A stretch of 64,000 bases of DNA from Actinomycetes bacterium (GTDB taxonomy: Bacteria > Actinomycetota > Actinomycetes > Mycobacteriales > Mycobacteriaceae). Shown one piece after another: positions 7,913-18,096 of this stretch. Made by a program: the position numbers and the translations under genes. Location: assembly GCA_023460175.1 (NCBI GenBank), contig JAEWRC010000226.1:12089-76088 (forward strand), given 5' to 3'. The notes under the pieces are model-generated. The model searched no databases and was not told where the DNA came from. It worked only from the letters and a program-made list of their open reading frames with translations. Each line of letters begins with the position of its first letter. Position 1 is the first letter of the stretch.

Positions 7913-9417
7913 ACCAGGCCCAGCAGCGGCTGCGGCAGTACACCCATCAGCACGGTCAGCGCCACCGCCGCCCCGACCGCGATCGACACCGGCGGGCTGC
8001 CCACGATGAACACCCGCGCGTCGGCCGGCGGTTCAGCGAAGAACATCACCCGGATCACCCGCAGGTAGACGAATGCCGCGATAGCACTCGCCAGCACTCC
8101 AACCACGACCAGTGCCATTGCGCCACTTTCCGCCGCCGCACTGAACACCGCCACCTTGCTGATGAATCCACTCGTCAGCGGAATCCCGGTGAAGGCCAGC
8201 AGGCACACCGTGAATGCCCACGCCAGCGCGGGGGATCGGCGTGCCAGCCCACTCCATCTCCGGATGTCGTTGTCCTCGACTCCGTCGAGATTGCGGACCA
8301 GTTCGACGAGCGCGAATGCGGCTATCGCGGCGATCCCGTAGACCAACAGGTAGAACATGACGGCTGCCACCCCCCTGTCGTTGGCCGCCACAATGCCCAT
8401 CAACAAGAACCCGGCCTGCGCCACCGCCGAATAGCCCAGCAATCGCTTGACATCATTCTGTCCGATCGCCATCAACGCGCCACCCACCATGGTCAGCACC
8501 ACGATCACCGACAATGCGGCCCGCCATTCGGCAAGCAGATCGGGTAACGCCACGTAGAACAACCGCAGCATGGCACCGAAGGCCGCCACCTTGGTGGCCG
8601 CGGCCATGAACCCGGTGATGGGCGTGGGCGCGCCCTGGTAGACGTCGGGGACCCAGGAGTGGAACGGCACGGCACCTACCTTGAACAGCAGGCCGACCGA
8701 CACCAGCCCCATCCCGATCACCGCCAGCGTGCCATCACCGTTGTCCGCGATGGCTGTCGCGATCCCACGGAGTGTCAGGGTGCCGCTGTACCCGTACAGC
8801 AGCGCCACCCCGTAGAGGAACAGCGCCGACGAAAAGGCGCCCAACAGAAAATATTTCAACGCCGCCTCCTGCGACAGCACCCGGCGGTGACGGGCGAGGC
8901 CGCACAACACATACAGCGGGAGGGACAGTACCTCCAGGGCGATGAACATGGTCAGCAGGTCGGCTGCCGCGGGCATCAGCAACATGCCGCCGACGGCGAA
9001 CATCAGCAGTGGGAACACCTCGGTCTGGATCGCGCCGACCCGGATCGCCGTTCGTTCCTCGGCACCGCCGGGCACCGAGGAAGCCTGGGCGGTGATCGTC
9101 ATCGAACTCCGACTGCCCAGCACCACCATGGTGAACAGCGCCATGATCAAGATGGCGGCCTGCAGGAAGAGCGTGGGCCCGTCGATCGCGACGGCACCCA
9201 TGACGGCAAGCTGGCTGGTGCCCGCCAGCGTGACGACGGCCAGCAATGCTGCGAGCAGTGCCGTGTACGCCAGTGCCAGCTGAGCACGGACCCGCCGAGC
9301 ACGCGGTACGAACCCTTCTATCAGCACGCCCGCGACGGCTGCACCGAACACCACCAAAAGTGGTAGCACAGCCCGGTATTCGACCGAAGGCGTGGTAAGT
9401 GCGGCGAGTGTGGTCAT
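7885..9417 (-). CDS. nuoN: NADH-quinone oxidoreductase subunit N
   Basis: Antiporter-like membrane subunit of complex I involved in proton pumping; 510 residues with about 14 transmembrane helices. Conserved features include the charged residues in LLFKVGAVPFHSWVPDVYQG (lysine and helix-break region) and GQNDVKRLLGYSAVAQAG. The start is the ATG at 9417, overlapping the nuoM stop (ATGA). The 3' end is embedded in the terminator at 7881. It is the last gene of the nuoA-N operon. Confidence 0.95.
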   Translation of the reverse strand: MTTLAALTTPSVEYRAVLPLLVVFGAAVAGVLIEGFVPRARRVRAQLALAYTALLAALLAVVTLAGTSQLAVMGAVAIDGPTLFLQAAILIMALFTMVVLGSRSSMTITAQASSVPGGAEERTAIRVGAIQTEVFPLLMFAVGGMLLMPAAADLLTMFIALEVLSLPLYVLCGLARHRRVLSQEAALKYFLLGAFSSALFLYGVALLYGYSGTLTLRGIATAIADNGDGTLAVIGMGLVSVGLLFKVGAVPFHSWVPDVYQGAPTPITGFMAAATKVAAFGAMLRLFYVALPDLLAEWRAALSVIVVLTMVGGALMAIGQNDVKRLLGYSAVAQAGFLLMGIVAANDRGVAAVMFYLLVYGIAAIAAFALVELVRNLDGVEDNDIRRWSGLARRSPALAWAFTVCLLAFTGIPLTSGFISKVAVFSAAAESGAMALVVVGVLASAIAAFVYLRVIRVMFFAEPPADARVFIVGSPPVSIAVGAAVALTVLMGVLPQPLLGLVGSAGAFAG

Positions 9418-10931
9418 GGCGCGGGTCCTCTCGCTGTGGCGGGCGCGGGGTCGCTGACCCCGATGGTGGTCAGGGTGTGTGCAACCGCCGGGTTGATCAC
9501 GTCGAGCGCGGGTTTGGGATGCACCCCGAGCACCAACAGCAGGGCGATCAGCGGTGCCACCACCGCGAGTTCCCTGGGCAATAGATCGCGTAGCCGGTGG
9601 TTGCCGTCGGTGACCGGTCCGGTCATCATCCGCTGGTACAGCCATAGGATGTAGATCGCGGACAGCACCAGTGCCGCCGAGGCGATGACGGCGGCTACCG
9701 GGTACCGGGTAAAGCTGCCGATGAGCACCAGGATTTCGCTGATGAACGGAGCGAGGCCCGGTAGCGCGAGGGCGCTGAGGCCCGCGACCAGGAAGGTACC
9801 GGCCAGTAGCGGGGCGACCTGTTGTACGCCGCCGTAGTCGGCGATGAGCCGAGAACCCCTGCGCGATACCAGGAATCCGGCGATCAGGAACAGTGCTGCG
9901 GTCGATATGCCGTGGTTGACCATGTACAGTGTCGCGCCGGATTGGCCCTGGCTGGTCATCACGAAGATGCCCAGGATGATGAAGCCGAAGTGCGAGATGG
10001 AGGCATAGGCAATGAGTCGCATGACGTCGGTCTGCCCGACGGCCAGTATCGCCCCGTACACGATTCCGATCACCGCCAGCGTGATCACCGCCGGACTCAG
10101 CAGGACGGCCGAGTCGGGGAACAGTTGCAGGCAGTAGCGCAGCATGCCGAAGGTGCCGACCTTGTCGACGACCGCCATCATCAGCACAGCGGTAACCGGG
10201 GTGGCCTCGGTGGCTACACCGGGCAGCCAGGTGTGGAAGGGCCACAGCGGGGCCTTGACCGCGAAGGCGAACAGAAAGCTCAGGAACATCGCGTGCATGA
10301 CGGCGGGGTTGAGGTTCAACTGGCCGGACGATACCGCGCCGACTATGGTGCGGAAATCGAAGGTCCCGGCTGTTACGTACACTCCGATCACGGCGACCAA
10401 CATGACCACTCCGCCAAACAGGCTGTACAACAAGAACTTCAGTGCCGCCCGTCCCGCATCCGGTCCCCCGTAGCGACCGATGAGGAAGTACATCGGGATC
10501 AGCATCGCCTCGAATATCACGTAGAACAGCAGCACATCCAACGCGATGAAACTCAGCAACACCATCGATTCGACCACCAGCAGCAGTGCGAAGTAGGTTT
10601 TGGGGCGACGGGTGTCGTGCCACCCCGCCAGCAGGAGAAGCGGCGTCAGCACTGCGGTCAGCACAACGAGTACCATCGCGATGCCGTCCACGCCCAGTGT
10701 GTAACCGGCCCCGAAGAACGGAATCCACGGCAACTCCTCGACCAATTGGTACTGCCCGCCTGCGCGATCGAACCGAACCGCAACCGCGACTGCGAGCCCC
10801 AGCACCAGAAGTGCCGTCAGCACGGCGGTGCCCTTGATCCAGTCGGGCCTCTTCGACGGGAGGGCTACCACCACCAACGCCCCGACCAGGGGTGCCAACC
10901 ACAGCACGCTCAACACGGGTAGCTGATTCAT
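9414..10931 (-). CDS. nuoM: NADH-quinone oxidoreductase subunit M
   Basis: Antiporter-like membrane subunit of complex I; 505 residues with about 14 helices. The family core is clear: FAVKAPLWPFHTWLPGVATE (lysine-containing broken helix) and GQTDVMRLIAYASISHFGF. It starts with MNQLPVLSVLWLAPL, and its ATG overlaps the nuoL stop by 4 bp. Translationally coupled to both neighbours. Confidence 0.95.
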   Translation of the reverse strand: MNQLPVLSVLWLAPLVGALVVVALPSKRPDWIKGTAVLTALLVLGLAVAVAVRFDRAGGQYQLVEELPWIPFFGAGYTLGVDGIAMVLVVLTAVLTPLLLLAGWHDTRRPKTYFALLLVVESMVLLSFIALDVLLFYVIFEAMLIPMYFLIGRYGGPDAGRAALKFLLYSLFGGVVMLVAVIGVYVTAGTFDFRTIVGAVSSGQLNLNPAVMHAMFLSFLFAFAVKAPLWPFHTWLPGVATEATPVTAVLMMAVVDKVGTFGMLRYCLQLFPDSAVLLSPAVITLAVIGIVYGAILAVGQTDVMRLIAYASISHFGFIILGIFVMTSQGQSGATLYMVNHGISTAALFLIAGFLVSRRGSRLIADYGGVQQVAPLLAGTFLVAGLSALALPGLAPFISEILVLIGSFTRYPVAAVIASAALVLSAIYILWLYQRMMTGPVTDGNHRLRDLLPRELAVVAPLIALLLVLGVHPKPALDVINPAVAHTLTTIGVSDPAPATARGPAP

Positions 10932-12808
10932 GACAGACCCATCGTCGCGAGGATCCCGAGTAGCAGCACGGCGCCGCCCAGCATCGACAATGCGTAGGAC
11001 CGGGCGAAGCCCGTCTGGCTCCGGCGGATCGTGGACGATATCGCGCTGATCCCTCGAGCGAGGCCCTCGACCGCACCGTCGATCCCGCGCCGTTCCACCC
11101 CGACCAAGGTCTCGGATAGCCGCGCACCCGGTCGCATGAAGACGGCTTCGTTGAACGCATCACCATAGAGATCACTTCGGGCAGCTTCAGTTGTGCCGGT
11201 GACCCATTCGGAGGAGACGGGCGACACCGCCCGGGTGGAGTAGGCCCGGTAGGCGACGGCGATACCGATGAGCACCACCGACAGCGTGATCGCCGACATC
11301 ACCCACACCGGCACCGCGTGGTGGGCGTGCGCGCCGTCGGGGTTGACGACGGGTTCGAGCCAATCGACCAGTCGGCCGCCGAGGGCCAGCAGGGCGCCGG
11401 CGCCGACGGAACCGACGGCCAGCACCACCATCGGCAGCGTCATGCTCGGCGGGGATTCGTGCGGGTGGGCCTCCGGCGCCCAGCGCCGCGGTCCGAAGAA
11501 CGTCAGGATCATCACGCGGGTCATGTAGAACGCGGTGATGCCGGCGCCCAGCAGCGCGGCTCCGCCCAGCAGCCAGCCGCGTAGACCGCCTGCCGCAAAA
11601 GCGGTTTCGATGATGGCGTCCTTGGAGAAGAAGCCGGCGAACGGTGGCACACCGATGATGGCGAGGTACCCCAGCCCGAAGGTGACGAAGGTGATCGGCA
11701 TCAGCGCGCGCAGGCCGCCGTAGCGCCGGATGTCGGTCTCGTCGTTCATGCCGTGCATCACCGATCCGGCCCCGAGGAACAGTCCGGCCTTGAAGAAACC
11801 GTGGGTCAGCAGGTGCATGATCGCGATCGCGTAGCCGACCGGTCCCAGGCCGGCGGCCAGCACCATGTACCCGATCTGGCTCATGGTCGACGCCGCGAGA
11901 GCCTTCTTGATGTCATCCTTGGCGCACCCGATGATGGCGCCGAACAGCAAGGTGACCGCGCCGACGGTCACCACCGCGGTCTGCGCGTCCGGCGCCAGGT
12001 TGAACACCGGCCCCGAGCGCACGATCAGGTACACCCCGGCGGTCACCATGGTGGCCGCGTGGATGAGCGCCGAGACCGGCGTGGGGCCCTCCATCGCGTC
12101 GCCGAGCCAGGACTGCAGCGGCACCTGGGCGCTCTTGCCGCACGCCGCGAGCAGCAGCAGCAGGCCGATCGCGGTCAGCGCCCCGGTGGACGCGCCCGGA
12201 GTCCCGGCGAAAACCCCGGCGTAGGACAGGGTTCCGAATTGGGCGAACATCACCATCATGGCGATCGCCAGCCCGATGTCGCCGACCCGGTTGACGACGA
12301 ACGCCTTCTTGGCCGCCGTGGCCGCGCTCGGCTTGTGCGACCAGAACCCGATCAGCAGATACGACGCCAGGCCGACGCCCTCCCAGCCGACGTAGAGGCC
12401 CAGGTAGTTGTCGGCCAGCACCAGCAGCAGCATCGCGGCGACGAACAGGTTCAGGTAGGCGAAGAAGCGCCGCCGGCCCGGGTCGCCGGCCATGTAGCCG
12501 ATCGAATAGATGTGGATGAGCGCGCCCACCCCGGTGATCAGCAACACGAAACACACACTCAGGGCATCGAGTTGCAGACCGAAGTCCACCCGCAGCCCGG
12601 CGACCGGGACCCAGGAGAACAGGCGCTCGCCGATGACCCGGCCCGCGGCGTCGCGGCCCAGCAGATCGGCGAAAAGCACCGCGGCCCAGGCGAACGAGGC
12701 CACCACCGTGGCGCACCCCAGCAGGTGGCCCCAGCCGTTGGTCCGTCGCCCACCGAGCAGCAACACCGCGGCCCCGGCCAGGGGCAGCGCGATCAACGGC
12801 CACAACAT
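10928..12808 (-). CDS. nuoL: NADH-quinone oxidoreductase subunit L
   Basis: Largest antiporter-like subunit of complex I, with the long lateral helix; 626 residues and about 16 helices. Signature regions are YLGLYVGWEGVGLASYLLIG, KSAQVPLQSWLGDAMEGPTP and KKALAASTMSQIGYM. The ATG at 12808 is preferred because GGGAG lies 5 bp upstream; a GTG six codons earlier (12826) has no clear ribosome site. It ends overlapping nuoM. Confidence 0.95.
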   Translation of the reverse strand: MLWPLIALPLAGAAVLLLGGRRTNGWGHLLGCATVVASFAWAAVLFADLLGRDAAGRVIGERLFSWVPVAGLRVDFGLQLDALSVCFVLLITGVGALIHIYSIGYMAGDPGRRRFFAYLNLFVAAMLLLVLADNYLGLYVGWEGVGLASYLLIGFWSHKPSAATAAKKAFVVNRVGDIGLAIAMMVMFAQFGTLSYAGVFAGTPGASTGALTAIGLLLLLAACGKSAQVPLQSWLGDAMEGPTPVSALIHAATMVTAGVYLIVRSGPVFNLAPDAQTAVVTVGAVTLLFGAIIGCAKDDIKKALAASTMSQIGYMVLAAGLGPVGYAIAIMHLLTHGFFKAGLFLGAGSVMHGMNDETDIRRYGGLRALMPITFVTFGLGYLAIIGVPPFAGFFSKDAIIETAFAAGGLRGWLLGGAALLGAGITAFYMTRVMILTFFGPRRWAPEAHPHESPPSMTLPMVVLAVGSVGAGALLALGGRLVDWLEPVVNPDGAHAHHAVPVWVMSAITLSVVLIGIAVAYRAYSTRAVSPVSSEWVTGTTEAARSDLYGDAFNEAVFMRPGARLSETLVGVERRGIDGAVEGLARGISAISSTIRRSQTGFARSYALSMLGGAVLLLGILATMGLS

Positions 12809-12830
12809 GGTCACTCCCGTAGCCACCTGA

Positions 12831-13130
12831 TCAATGCCTCAGCAGGTGGGCGTCGTCGACGTTGGCGGACTTCCTGGTGCGGTAGATGGCCATGATGATC
12901 GCCAGGCCCACCACCACCTCACAGGCGGCGACCACCATGGTGAAAAATGCCACCACCTGACCGTCGAGTTGGCCGTGCATGCGGGAAAAGCTGACGAAGG
13001 CGAGATTGCAGGCGTTCAACATCAACTCCACACACATGAACAGAATTATCGCGTTGCGGCGCAACAACACTCCCGCAGCGCCGATGGTGAACAACAACGC
13101 CGACAGATGCAGATACTGGTCCGGATTCAC
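12831..13130 (-). CDS. nuoK: NADH-quinone oxidoreductase subunit K
   Basis: Small membrane subunit of complex I (99 residues, three helices). It carries the conserved glutamate of the proton path in FMCVELMLNACNL. The start is GTG at 13130 behind GGGAGGTG, overlapping the nuoJ stop by 4 bp. Confidence 0.95.
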   Translation of the reverse strand: MNPDQYLHLSALLFTIGAAGVLLRRNAIILFMCVELMLNACNLAFVSFSRMHGQLDGQVVAFFTMVVAACEVVVGLAIIMAIYRTRKSANVDDAHLLRH

Positions 13131-13924
13131 CGGGCACCTCCCGCCCGCTTGGACGGCGATACGTCACCGTCACCGGCAACCAGAAGCGTCAGGACAAGTC
13201 CTCGCCGCTCGAGCGTGCGACTTACCGACAGCTCGCAGATACTGCCGTCCGGAAGCAGTGCGGGTGTGTCGACCGAGTTCTGTCGGGCGTACACGCCCGA
13301 GCACGGCAACGTCGACGGGTAGGACGATGCGGCACCGATGTTCGCGAACCGTTCCTGGGCGAGTTCGCGCTGACTCTTGCGGTGTTCGAAGCGTTCCCGG
13401 TACGCCAGCACCATGGCGCCCAGCGCGGCGGTGATCAACAAGGCGCTGGTCAGTTCGAAGACCCACAGGTACTTGGTGAAAATCAGCGCGGCCAGCCCTT
13501 GCACGTTACCTTCGGGAGCGAGGCTTGCCGAGCGACCACCGGACACAGCATCGACTCCGCCGATCGTGAACCCGGAGATCGACGCCGAACCGATGGCGGC
13601 GATCAGCAGCAGCCCGAACCCCACTCCGGCCACGATCGCGGCAACCCGCTGCCCCCGAATGGTTTCGGTGAGCGACTGCGAGGAATCCACACCGACCAGC
13701 ATCAGCACGAACAGGAACAGCATCATCACCGCGCCGGTGTACACCACTACCTGCACCACACTCAGGAACAGCGCATCCTGACTCGCATAGACAATCGCCA
13801 GGCCGACCATGGTGCCGGCCAAGCAAAGTGCCGAGTACACCGCCTTCGGCGCGGCCACCACACCGAGGGCAAATACCACGATCAGCGGTGCAATCGCCCA
13901 GAAGACAATCGATTCGGGGCTCAT
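13127..13924 (-). CDS. nuoJ: NADH-quinone oxidoreductase subunit J
   Basis: Membrane subunit of complex I; 265 residues, close to the mycobacterial length. Five N-terminal helices include VQVVVYTGAVMMLFLFVLML. About 95 residues of polar C-terminal tail (FEHRKSQRELAQERF onward) are typical of actinobacterial NuoJ. The ATG at 13924 has a strong AAGGAGGAG site; readings further upstream run into nuoI antisense to its real frame and are not genuine. It overlaps nuoI by 4 bp. Confidence 0.94.
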   Translation of the reverse strand: MSPESIVFWAIAPLIVVFALGVVAAPKAVYSALCLAGTMVGLAIVYASQDALFLSVVQVVVYTGAVMMLFLFVLMLVGVDSSQSLTETIRGQRVAAIVAGVGFGLLLIAAIGSASISGFTIGGVDAVSGGRSASLAPEGNVQGLAALIFTKYLWVFELTSALLITAALGAMVLAYRERFEHRKSQRELAQERFANIGAASSYPSTLPCSGVYARQNSVDTPALLPDGSICELSVSRTLERRGLVLTLLVAGDGDVSPSKRAGGAR

Positions 13925-14445
13925 CGGTGGGCTCCTCCTTCCGAGGAAATGTGTCCCAGGTAGTAGTCGTCGTCGGTGGCACCGTCGGCCATGGCGTGCG
14001 GTGGGGGCTGCATGCCGGGTTGCAGTGGTGCCAGGAGTTTGTCCTTGCCGTAGATCAGGTCCGACCGGTTGTCGTCGGCCATCTCGTAGTCGTTGGTCAT
14101 GGTCAGCGCCCGGGTGGGGCACGCCTCGATGCACAGCCCGCAGCCGATGCACCGCAGGTAGTTGATCTGGTAGACCCGGCCGTAGCGTTCACCCGGTGAA
14201 AACCGCTCCGCGTCGGTGTTATCGGCGCCCTCGACGTAGATGGCATCGGCGGGGCAGGCCCACGCGCACAGTTCGCAACCGATGCACTTCTCCAACCCGT
14301 CGGCGTACCGGTTCAACTGGTGGCGGCCGTGATAGCGGGCCTGGGTGGGCTGCTTACCCTCCGGATACTGCTCGGTGATGGGCTTCTTGAACATCGTCGA
14401 GAAGGTCACACCGAAACCGGCCAGCGCGTCTCCGAATTTAGTCAT
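13921..14445 (-). CDS. nuoI: NADH-quinone oxidoreductase subunit I
   Basis: Peripheral-arm ferredoxin-like subunit of complex I carrying clusters N6a and N6b. It has 174 residues with two 4Fe-4S motifs, CIGCELCAWACP and CIGCGLCIEACP. The ATG at 14445 overlaps the nuoH end by 8 bp. Confidence 0.96.
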   Translation of the reverse strand: MTKFGDALAGFGVTFSTMFKKPITEQYPEGKQPTQARYHGRHQLNRYADGLEKCIGCELCAWACPADAIYVEGADNTDAERFSPGERYGRVYQINYLRCIGCGLCIEACPTRALTMTNDYEMADDNRSDLIYGKDKLLAPLQPGMQPPPHAMADGATDDDYYLGHISSEGGAHR

Positions 14446-15745
14446 CGCTGCTCCCCCGTTGGCTCAATACGTTGCTGTGAATCGATTTCCCATTCCGGGA
14501 AGGTTGAGCGAAATAGGTTCTGACACCGGGCTGTTCACGAGGTCCCGTCAGCGGCGGTACCGGATAGCCACCCGCAAGCTGGATGACCGGTTCGGAACCG
14601 GTGCCCAGCCGATGCGTGCCGCGTGCACGCGCACGGCGGTATACCCCGGCGACCAGCAGCAAGAAGAGCACTCCGACCCCGAGCGCAGGAAGCACATCAT
14701 CTTGACCCAGCTCCCGCAGGACGGCGACGGTGATGATCCAGGCCAGTGAGGTGGGGATGAGGACTTTCCAGCCCAGGGCCATGAACTGGTCGTAGCGGAG
14801 CCGCGGCAGGGTGGCGCGTAGCCACATGTAGAAGAACAGGAAGGCCCAGACTTTGCCGGTGAACCAGATCAGGGGCCACCAGCCGGTGTTGGCGCCCTCG
14901 AAGAACAGGCCGATCGGCAGTGGCGCGTGCCAGCCGCCGAGGAACATGGTGGTGGCCAGGGCGGACACGGTGGTCATGTTGATGTATTCGGCGAGCATGA
15001 ACATCGCGAATTTCAGCGACGAGTATTCGGTGTGGAAGCCGCCGACCAGTTCGCCTTCGGCTTCGGGCAGGTCGAAGGGGGCGCGGTTGGTTTCGCCGAC
15101 CATGGCCACCAGGTAGACCGCGAACGACGGCAGCAGCAGAAAGATGAACCAGGTGTGCTGTTGGGCGGCAACGATCCCGGAGGTGGCCATGGTGCCCGCG
15201 TACAGGAACACCGCCACGAACGACAGGGCCATCGCGATTTCGTAGGACACCACCTGTGCGCTCGAGCGCAGCCCGCCCAGCAGGGGGTAGGTCGATCCGG
15301 AGGACCAGCCGGCCAGCACGATGCCGTACACGCCGATGGAGGTGACGGCCAGCACGTAGAGCACCGCGACGGGCAGGTCGGTCAGCTGCAGTGGGGTGTG
15401 GTGGCCGAAGATCGACACCACCGGACCCAGCGGGATCACGGCGAACGCCAGGATGGCCGGGATGACCGCGATCACCGGGGCCATCAGGTAGATCGGCTTG
15501 TCGGCCCCGGCCGGCGTCAGGCCTTCCTTGAGGGCGAGTTTGACGCCGTCGGCCAGCGATTGCAGCAGCCCGAATGGGCCGACCCGGTTGGGGCCGAATC
15601 GCATCTGCATGCGGCCCAGGATCTTGCGTTCCACCAGGATCGCCACCAAGACGGTCAACAACAGGAAGGCGAAGACCGCGACGGCCTTGACGATGATGAG
15701 CCACAGCGGGTCGTGGCCGAACGCTTCCAAACCGGGATAGCTCAT
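14438..15745 (-). CDS. nuoH: NADH-quinone oxidoreductase subunit H
   Basis: Membrane subunit forming the quinone chamber; 435 residues and about 8 helices. Signature motifs are ILVERKILGRMQMRFGPNRV and ETNRAPFDLPEAEGELVGG. A C-terminal extension of about 50 polar residues follows the last helix (from RRARARGTHRLGTG), longer than in many bacteria. The ATG at 15745 overlaps the nuoG stop by 4 bp. Confidence 0.95.
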   Translation of the reverse strand: MSYPGLEAFGHDPLWLIIVKAVAVFAFLLLTVLVAILVERKILGRMQMRFGPNRVGPFGLLQSLADGVKLALKEGLTPAGADKPIYLMAPVIAVIPAILAFAVIPLGPVVSIFGHHTPLQLTDLPVAVLYVLAVTSIGVYGIVLAGWSSGSTYPLLGGLRSSAQVVSYEIAMALSFVAVFLYAGTMATSGIVAAQQHTWFIFLLLPSFAVYLVAMVGETNRAPFDLPEAEGELVGGFHTEYSSLKFAMFMLAEYINMTTVSALATTMFLGGWHAPLPIGLFFEGANTGWWPLIWFTGKVWAFLFFYMWLRATLPRLRYDQFMALGWKVLIPTSLAWIITVAVLRELGQDDVLPALGVGVLFLLLVAGVYRRARARGTHRLGTGSEPVIQLAGGYPVPPLTGPREQPGVRTYFAQPSRNGKSIHSNVLSQRGSSDD

Positions 15746-18096
15746 GACGGGCTCCCCGCTGCGATATCGACGATGTCTCCGGAACTCGCGCCCAGTTGGG
15801 TGTGTACGTGGCTGCCGGGTGAGTTCGTCGGTAGCCACACCACCCGGTCGGGCATCTCGGTGATCAGCAGCGGCAGCGTGATCGACCCCCGGGTCGTGCG
15901 TACCGTGAGCGTGTCGTGGGCACCGATCTCGGCTGCGGTGGCCGCCGACAGCCGCGCCACCGGCGGGCGTGCCGTGCCGGCCAGATGCGGCTCGCCGTCC
16001 TGTAACCGACCCGCATCCAACAACATCTGCCAGCACGCCAGCACCGCCTCGCCGGCAGCCGGGTTCGGCGGCGCGGGTTCGGTGTTGGGCGCCGGCATCG
16101 GCGCGCCGTTCCAGGGGCCAAGCGCCGGCGAGGCCGGATCCAATGATCGACCGGAGATGGCCCGGGTAAGCTCGTTCAACACCCGCGCATCGGAATCGGA
16201 AGTGGTGGCAATGGCCCGATCGAACGGCCGCAGTCGTCCTTCCCAGTTCAGGTAGGAGCCGGCCTTTTCCGCCACCGGCGCCACCGGGAACACCACATCG
16301 GCCAGCGCGGTGACCGCGCTTTCCCGCAGTTCCAAACTCACCACGAACGGTGCGGCCTCGACGGCCGCCCATGCCGCCACGGGGTCGGGCAGATCATCAA
16401 GTTCCACACCACCCACCACCAATGCCTCCAGGTCTCCGCTGCGGGCGGCGGCGAGGATCGCGTCGGTGTCGCGCCCGGGCAGGGCGGGCAACTCCGCAAC
16501 ATTCCAGGCATTCATAACTTGCTCGCGGGCCCGCGGATGGTCAACGGGTCGGCCTCCGGGCAGCAGGTTGGGTAGGCAGCCGGCGTCCAGGGCGCCGCGC
16601 TCACCCGCTCGCCGCGGGATCCAGGCCAGCCGCGCCCCCGTCGCATCGGCCAACCGCGCCGCGGCCGACAATGCGCCGGGACTACCGGCCAGGCGTTCAC
16701 CGACCAGAATCACCGAGCCTTCGGGCACGTCGCCGGCCACGGCGTCGAGTGCGGCCGCTTCACTGCCGGGCGCCGTCATCACCAACCGGCCCTCGAGTTT
16801 GGACAGCCCACGAGAGGCATACGGGGCGATACCGATCACCTGCAGGCCGGTGCGGCGCACGGCCTTGCGCAGCCGCAGGAACACGATCGGGGATTCCTCC
16901 TCGGGCTCGAAGCCGACCAGCAGTACCGCCGGCGCGGATTCGAGGTCGGCGTAGCTGACCGCCACGACACGGCCGGCGACCCGGGCCGCCAGGAACTCGG
17001 CTTCCTCGGCCGAATGTGCTCGCGCCCGCATATCAATATCGTTGGTGTTCAGCACCATTCGTGCGAACTTGCTATACGCCATGGCATCTTCGACCGTGAC
17101 CCGACCACCCACCAGAACACCGGCCCGGCCGGCCGCGGCAGACAGGCCCATCGCGGCTACCCCGATCGCCTCCGACCATGACGCCGGCCGCAACCCGCGG
17201 TCGGTATCGCGCAGCAGCGGGGTGCGGATCCGATCGCCCTGGGTGGGATAGGTGAACGCCCAGCGGCCCTTATCGCAGTTCCATTCCTCATTGACCTCCG
17301 GGTCATCACCGGACAACCGGCGCAGCACCTTGCCGCGTCGGTGGTCGGTGCGCTGCGCGCAACCGGAGGCGCAGTGCTCGCACACACTCGGCGAGGACAC
17401 CAGGTCGAACGGCCGGGCCCGAAACCGGTACGCCGTGCCGGTCAGCGCACCCACCGGGCAGATCTGGACGGTGTTGCCGGAAAAATATGAATCGAAGGAC
17501 TCCCCCGAGGCAATGCCGACCTGCTGCAGCGCACCGCGTTCCAGCAGTTCGATGAACGGGTCACCCGCGATCTGGTTGGCGAACCGGGTGCAGCGCGCGC
17601 ACAGCACACAGCGCTCCCGATCCAACAACACCTCGGCAGACAACGGAATTGGCTTTGGATACGTTCTCTTCACCTTGTCGAAGCGCGATTCCGGGCGCCC
17701 GTTGGACATTGCCTGGTTCTGTAGTGGGCATTCGCCGCCCTTGTCGCAGACCGGGCAGTCCAGCGGGTGATTGATCAGCAGCAGTTCCATCACACCGTGC
17801 TGCGCCTTGTCGGCGGCCTCGCTGGTGTGCTGGGTGCGCACCACCATGTCCGGGGCGACCGCAATGGTGCACGACGCCATCGGCTTGCGCTGGCCCTCGA
17901 CCTCGACCAGACATTGCCGGCACGCCCCGACGGGATCGAGCAGTGGGTGGTCACAGAACCGGGGAATCTGCACCCCGATCAGCTCCGCCGCCCGAATCAC
18001 CAACGTGCCCTTGGGGACCGAGATCTGTTGATCGTCGATGGTCAGCGTGACCAACTCGACCGGAGGCGCCTGTTGGTTGTGTTCGGCCAGTGTCAT
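15742..18096 (-). CDS. nuoG: NADH-quinone oxidoreductase subunit G
   Basis: Large iron-sulfur subunit of the NADH arm; 784 residues. The N-terminal 2Fe-2S ferredoxin fold has CDHPLLDPVGACRQC. The His-Cys 4Fe-4S motif is HPLDCPVCDKGGECPLQ, and another 4Fe-4S set is CVLCARCTRF with CPVGAL. The molybdopterin-like domain opens with CEHCASGCAQRTDHRRG (site of the extra N7-type cluster ligands) and continues to the C-terminus, which has lost catalytic function in this family. The ATG at 18096 lies behind a G-rich stretch; the end overlaps nuoH. Confidence 0.95.
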   Translation of the reverse strand: MTLAEHNQQAPPVELVTLTIDDQQISVPKGTLVIRAAELIGVQIPRFCDHPLLDPVGACRQCLVEVEGQRKPMASCTIAVAPDMVVRTQHTSEAADKAQHGVMELLLINHPLDCPVCDKGGECPLQNQAMSNGRPESRFDKVKRTYPKPIPLSAEVLLDRERCVLCARCTRFANQIAGDPFIELLERGALQQVGIASGESFDSYFSGNTVQICPVGALTGTAYRFRARPFDLVSSPSVCEHCASGCAQRTDHRRGKVLRRLSGDDPEVNEEWNCDKGRWAFTYPTQGDRIRTPLLRDTDRGLRPASWSEAIGVAAMGLSAAAGRAGVLVGGRVTVEDAMAYSKFARMVLNTNDIDMRARAHSAEEAEFLAARVAGRVVAVSYADLESAPAVLLVGFEPEEESPIVFLRLRKAVRRTGLQVIGIAPYASRGLSKLEGRLVMTAPGSEAAALDAVAGDVPEGSVILVGERLAGSPGALSAAARLADATGARLAWIPRRAGERGALDAGCLPNLLPGGRPVDHPRAREQVMNAWNVAELPALPGRDTDAILAAARSGDLEALVVGGVELDDLPDPVAAWAAVEAAPFVVSLELRESAVTALADVVFPVAPVAEKAGSYLNWEGRLRPFDRAIATTSDSDARVLNELTRAISGRSLDPASPALGPWNGAPMPAPNTEPAPPNPAAGEAVLACWQMLLDAGRLQDGEPHLAGTARPPVARLSAATAAEIGAHDTLTVRTTRGSITLPLLITEMPDRVVWLPTNSPGSHVHTQLGASSGDIVDIAAGSPS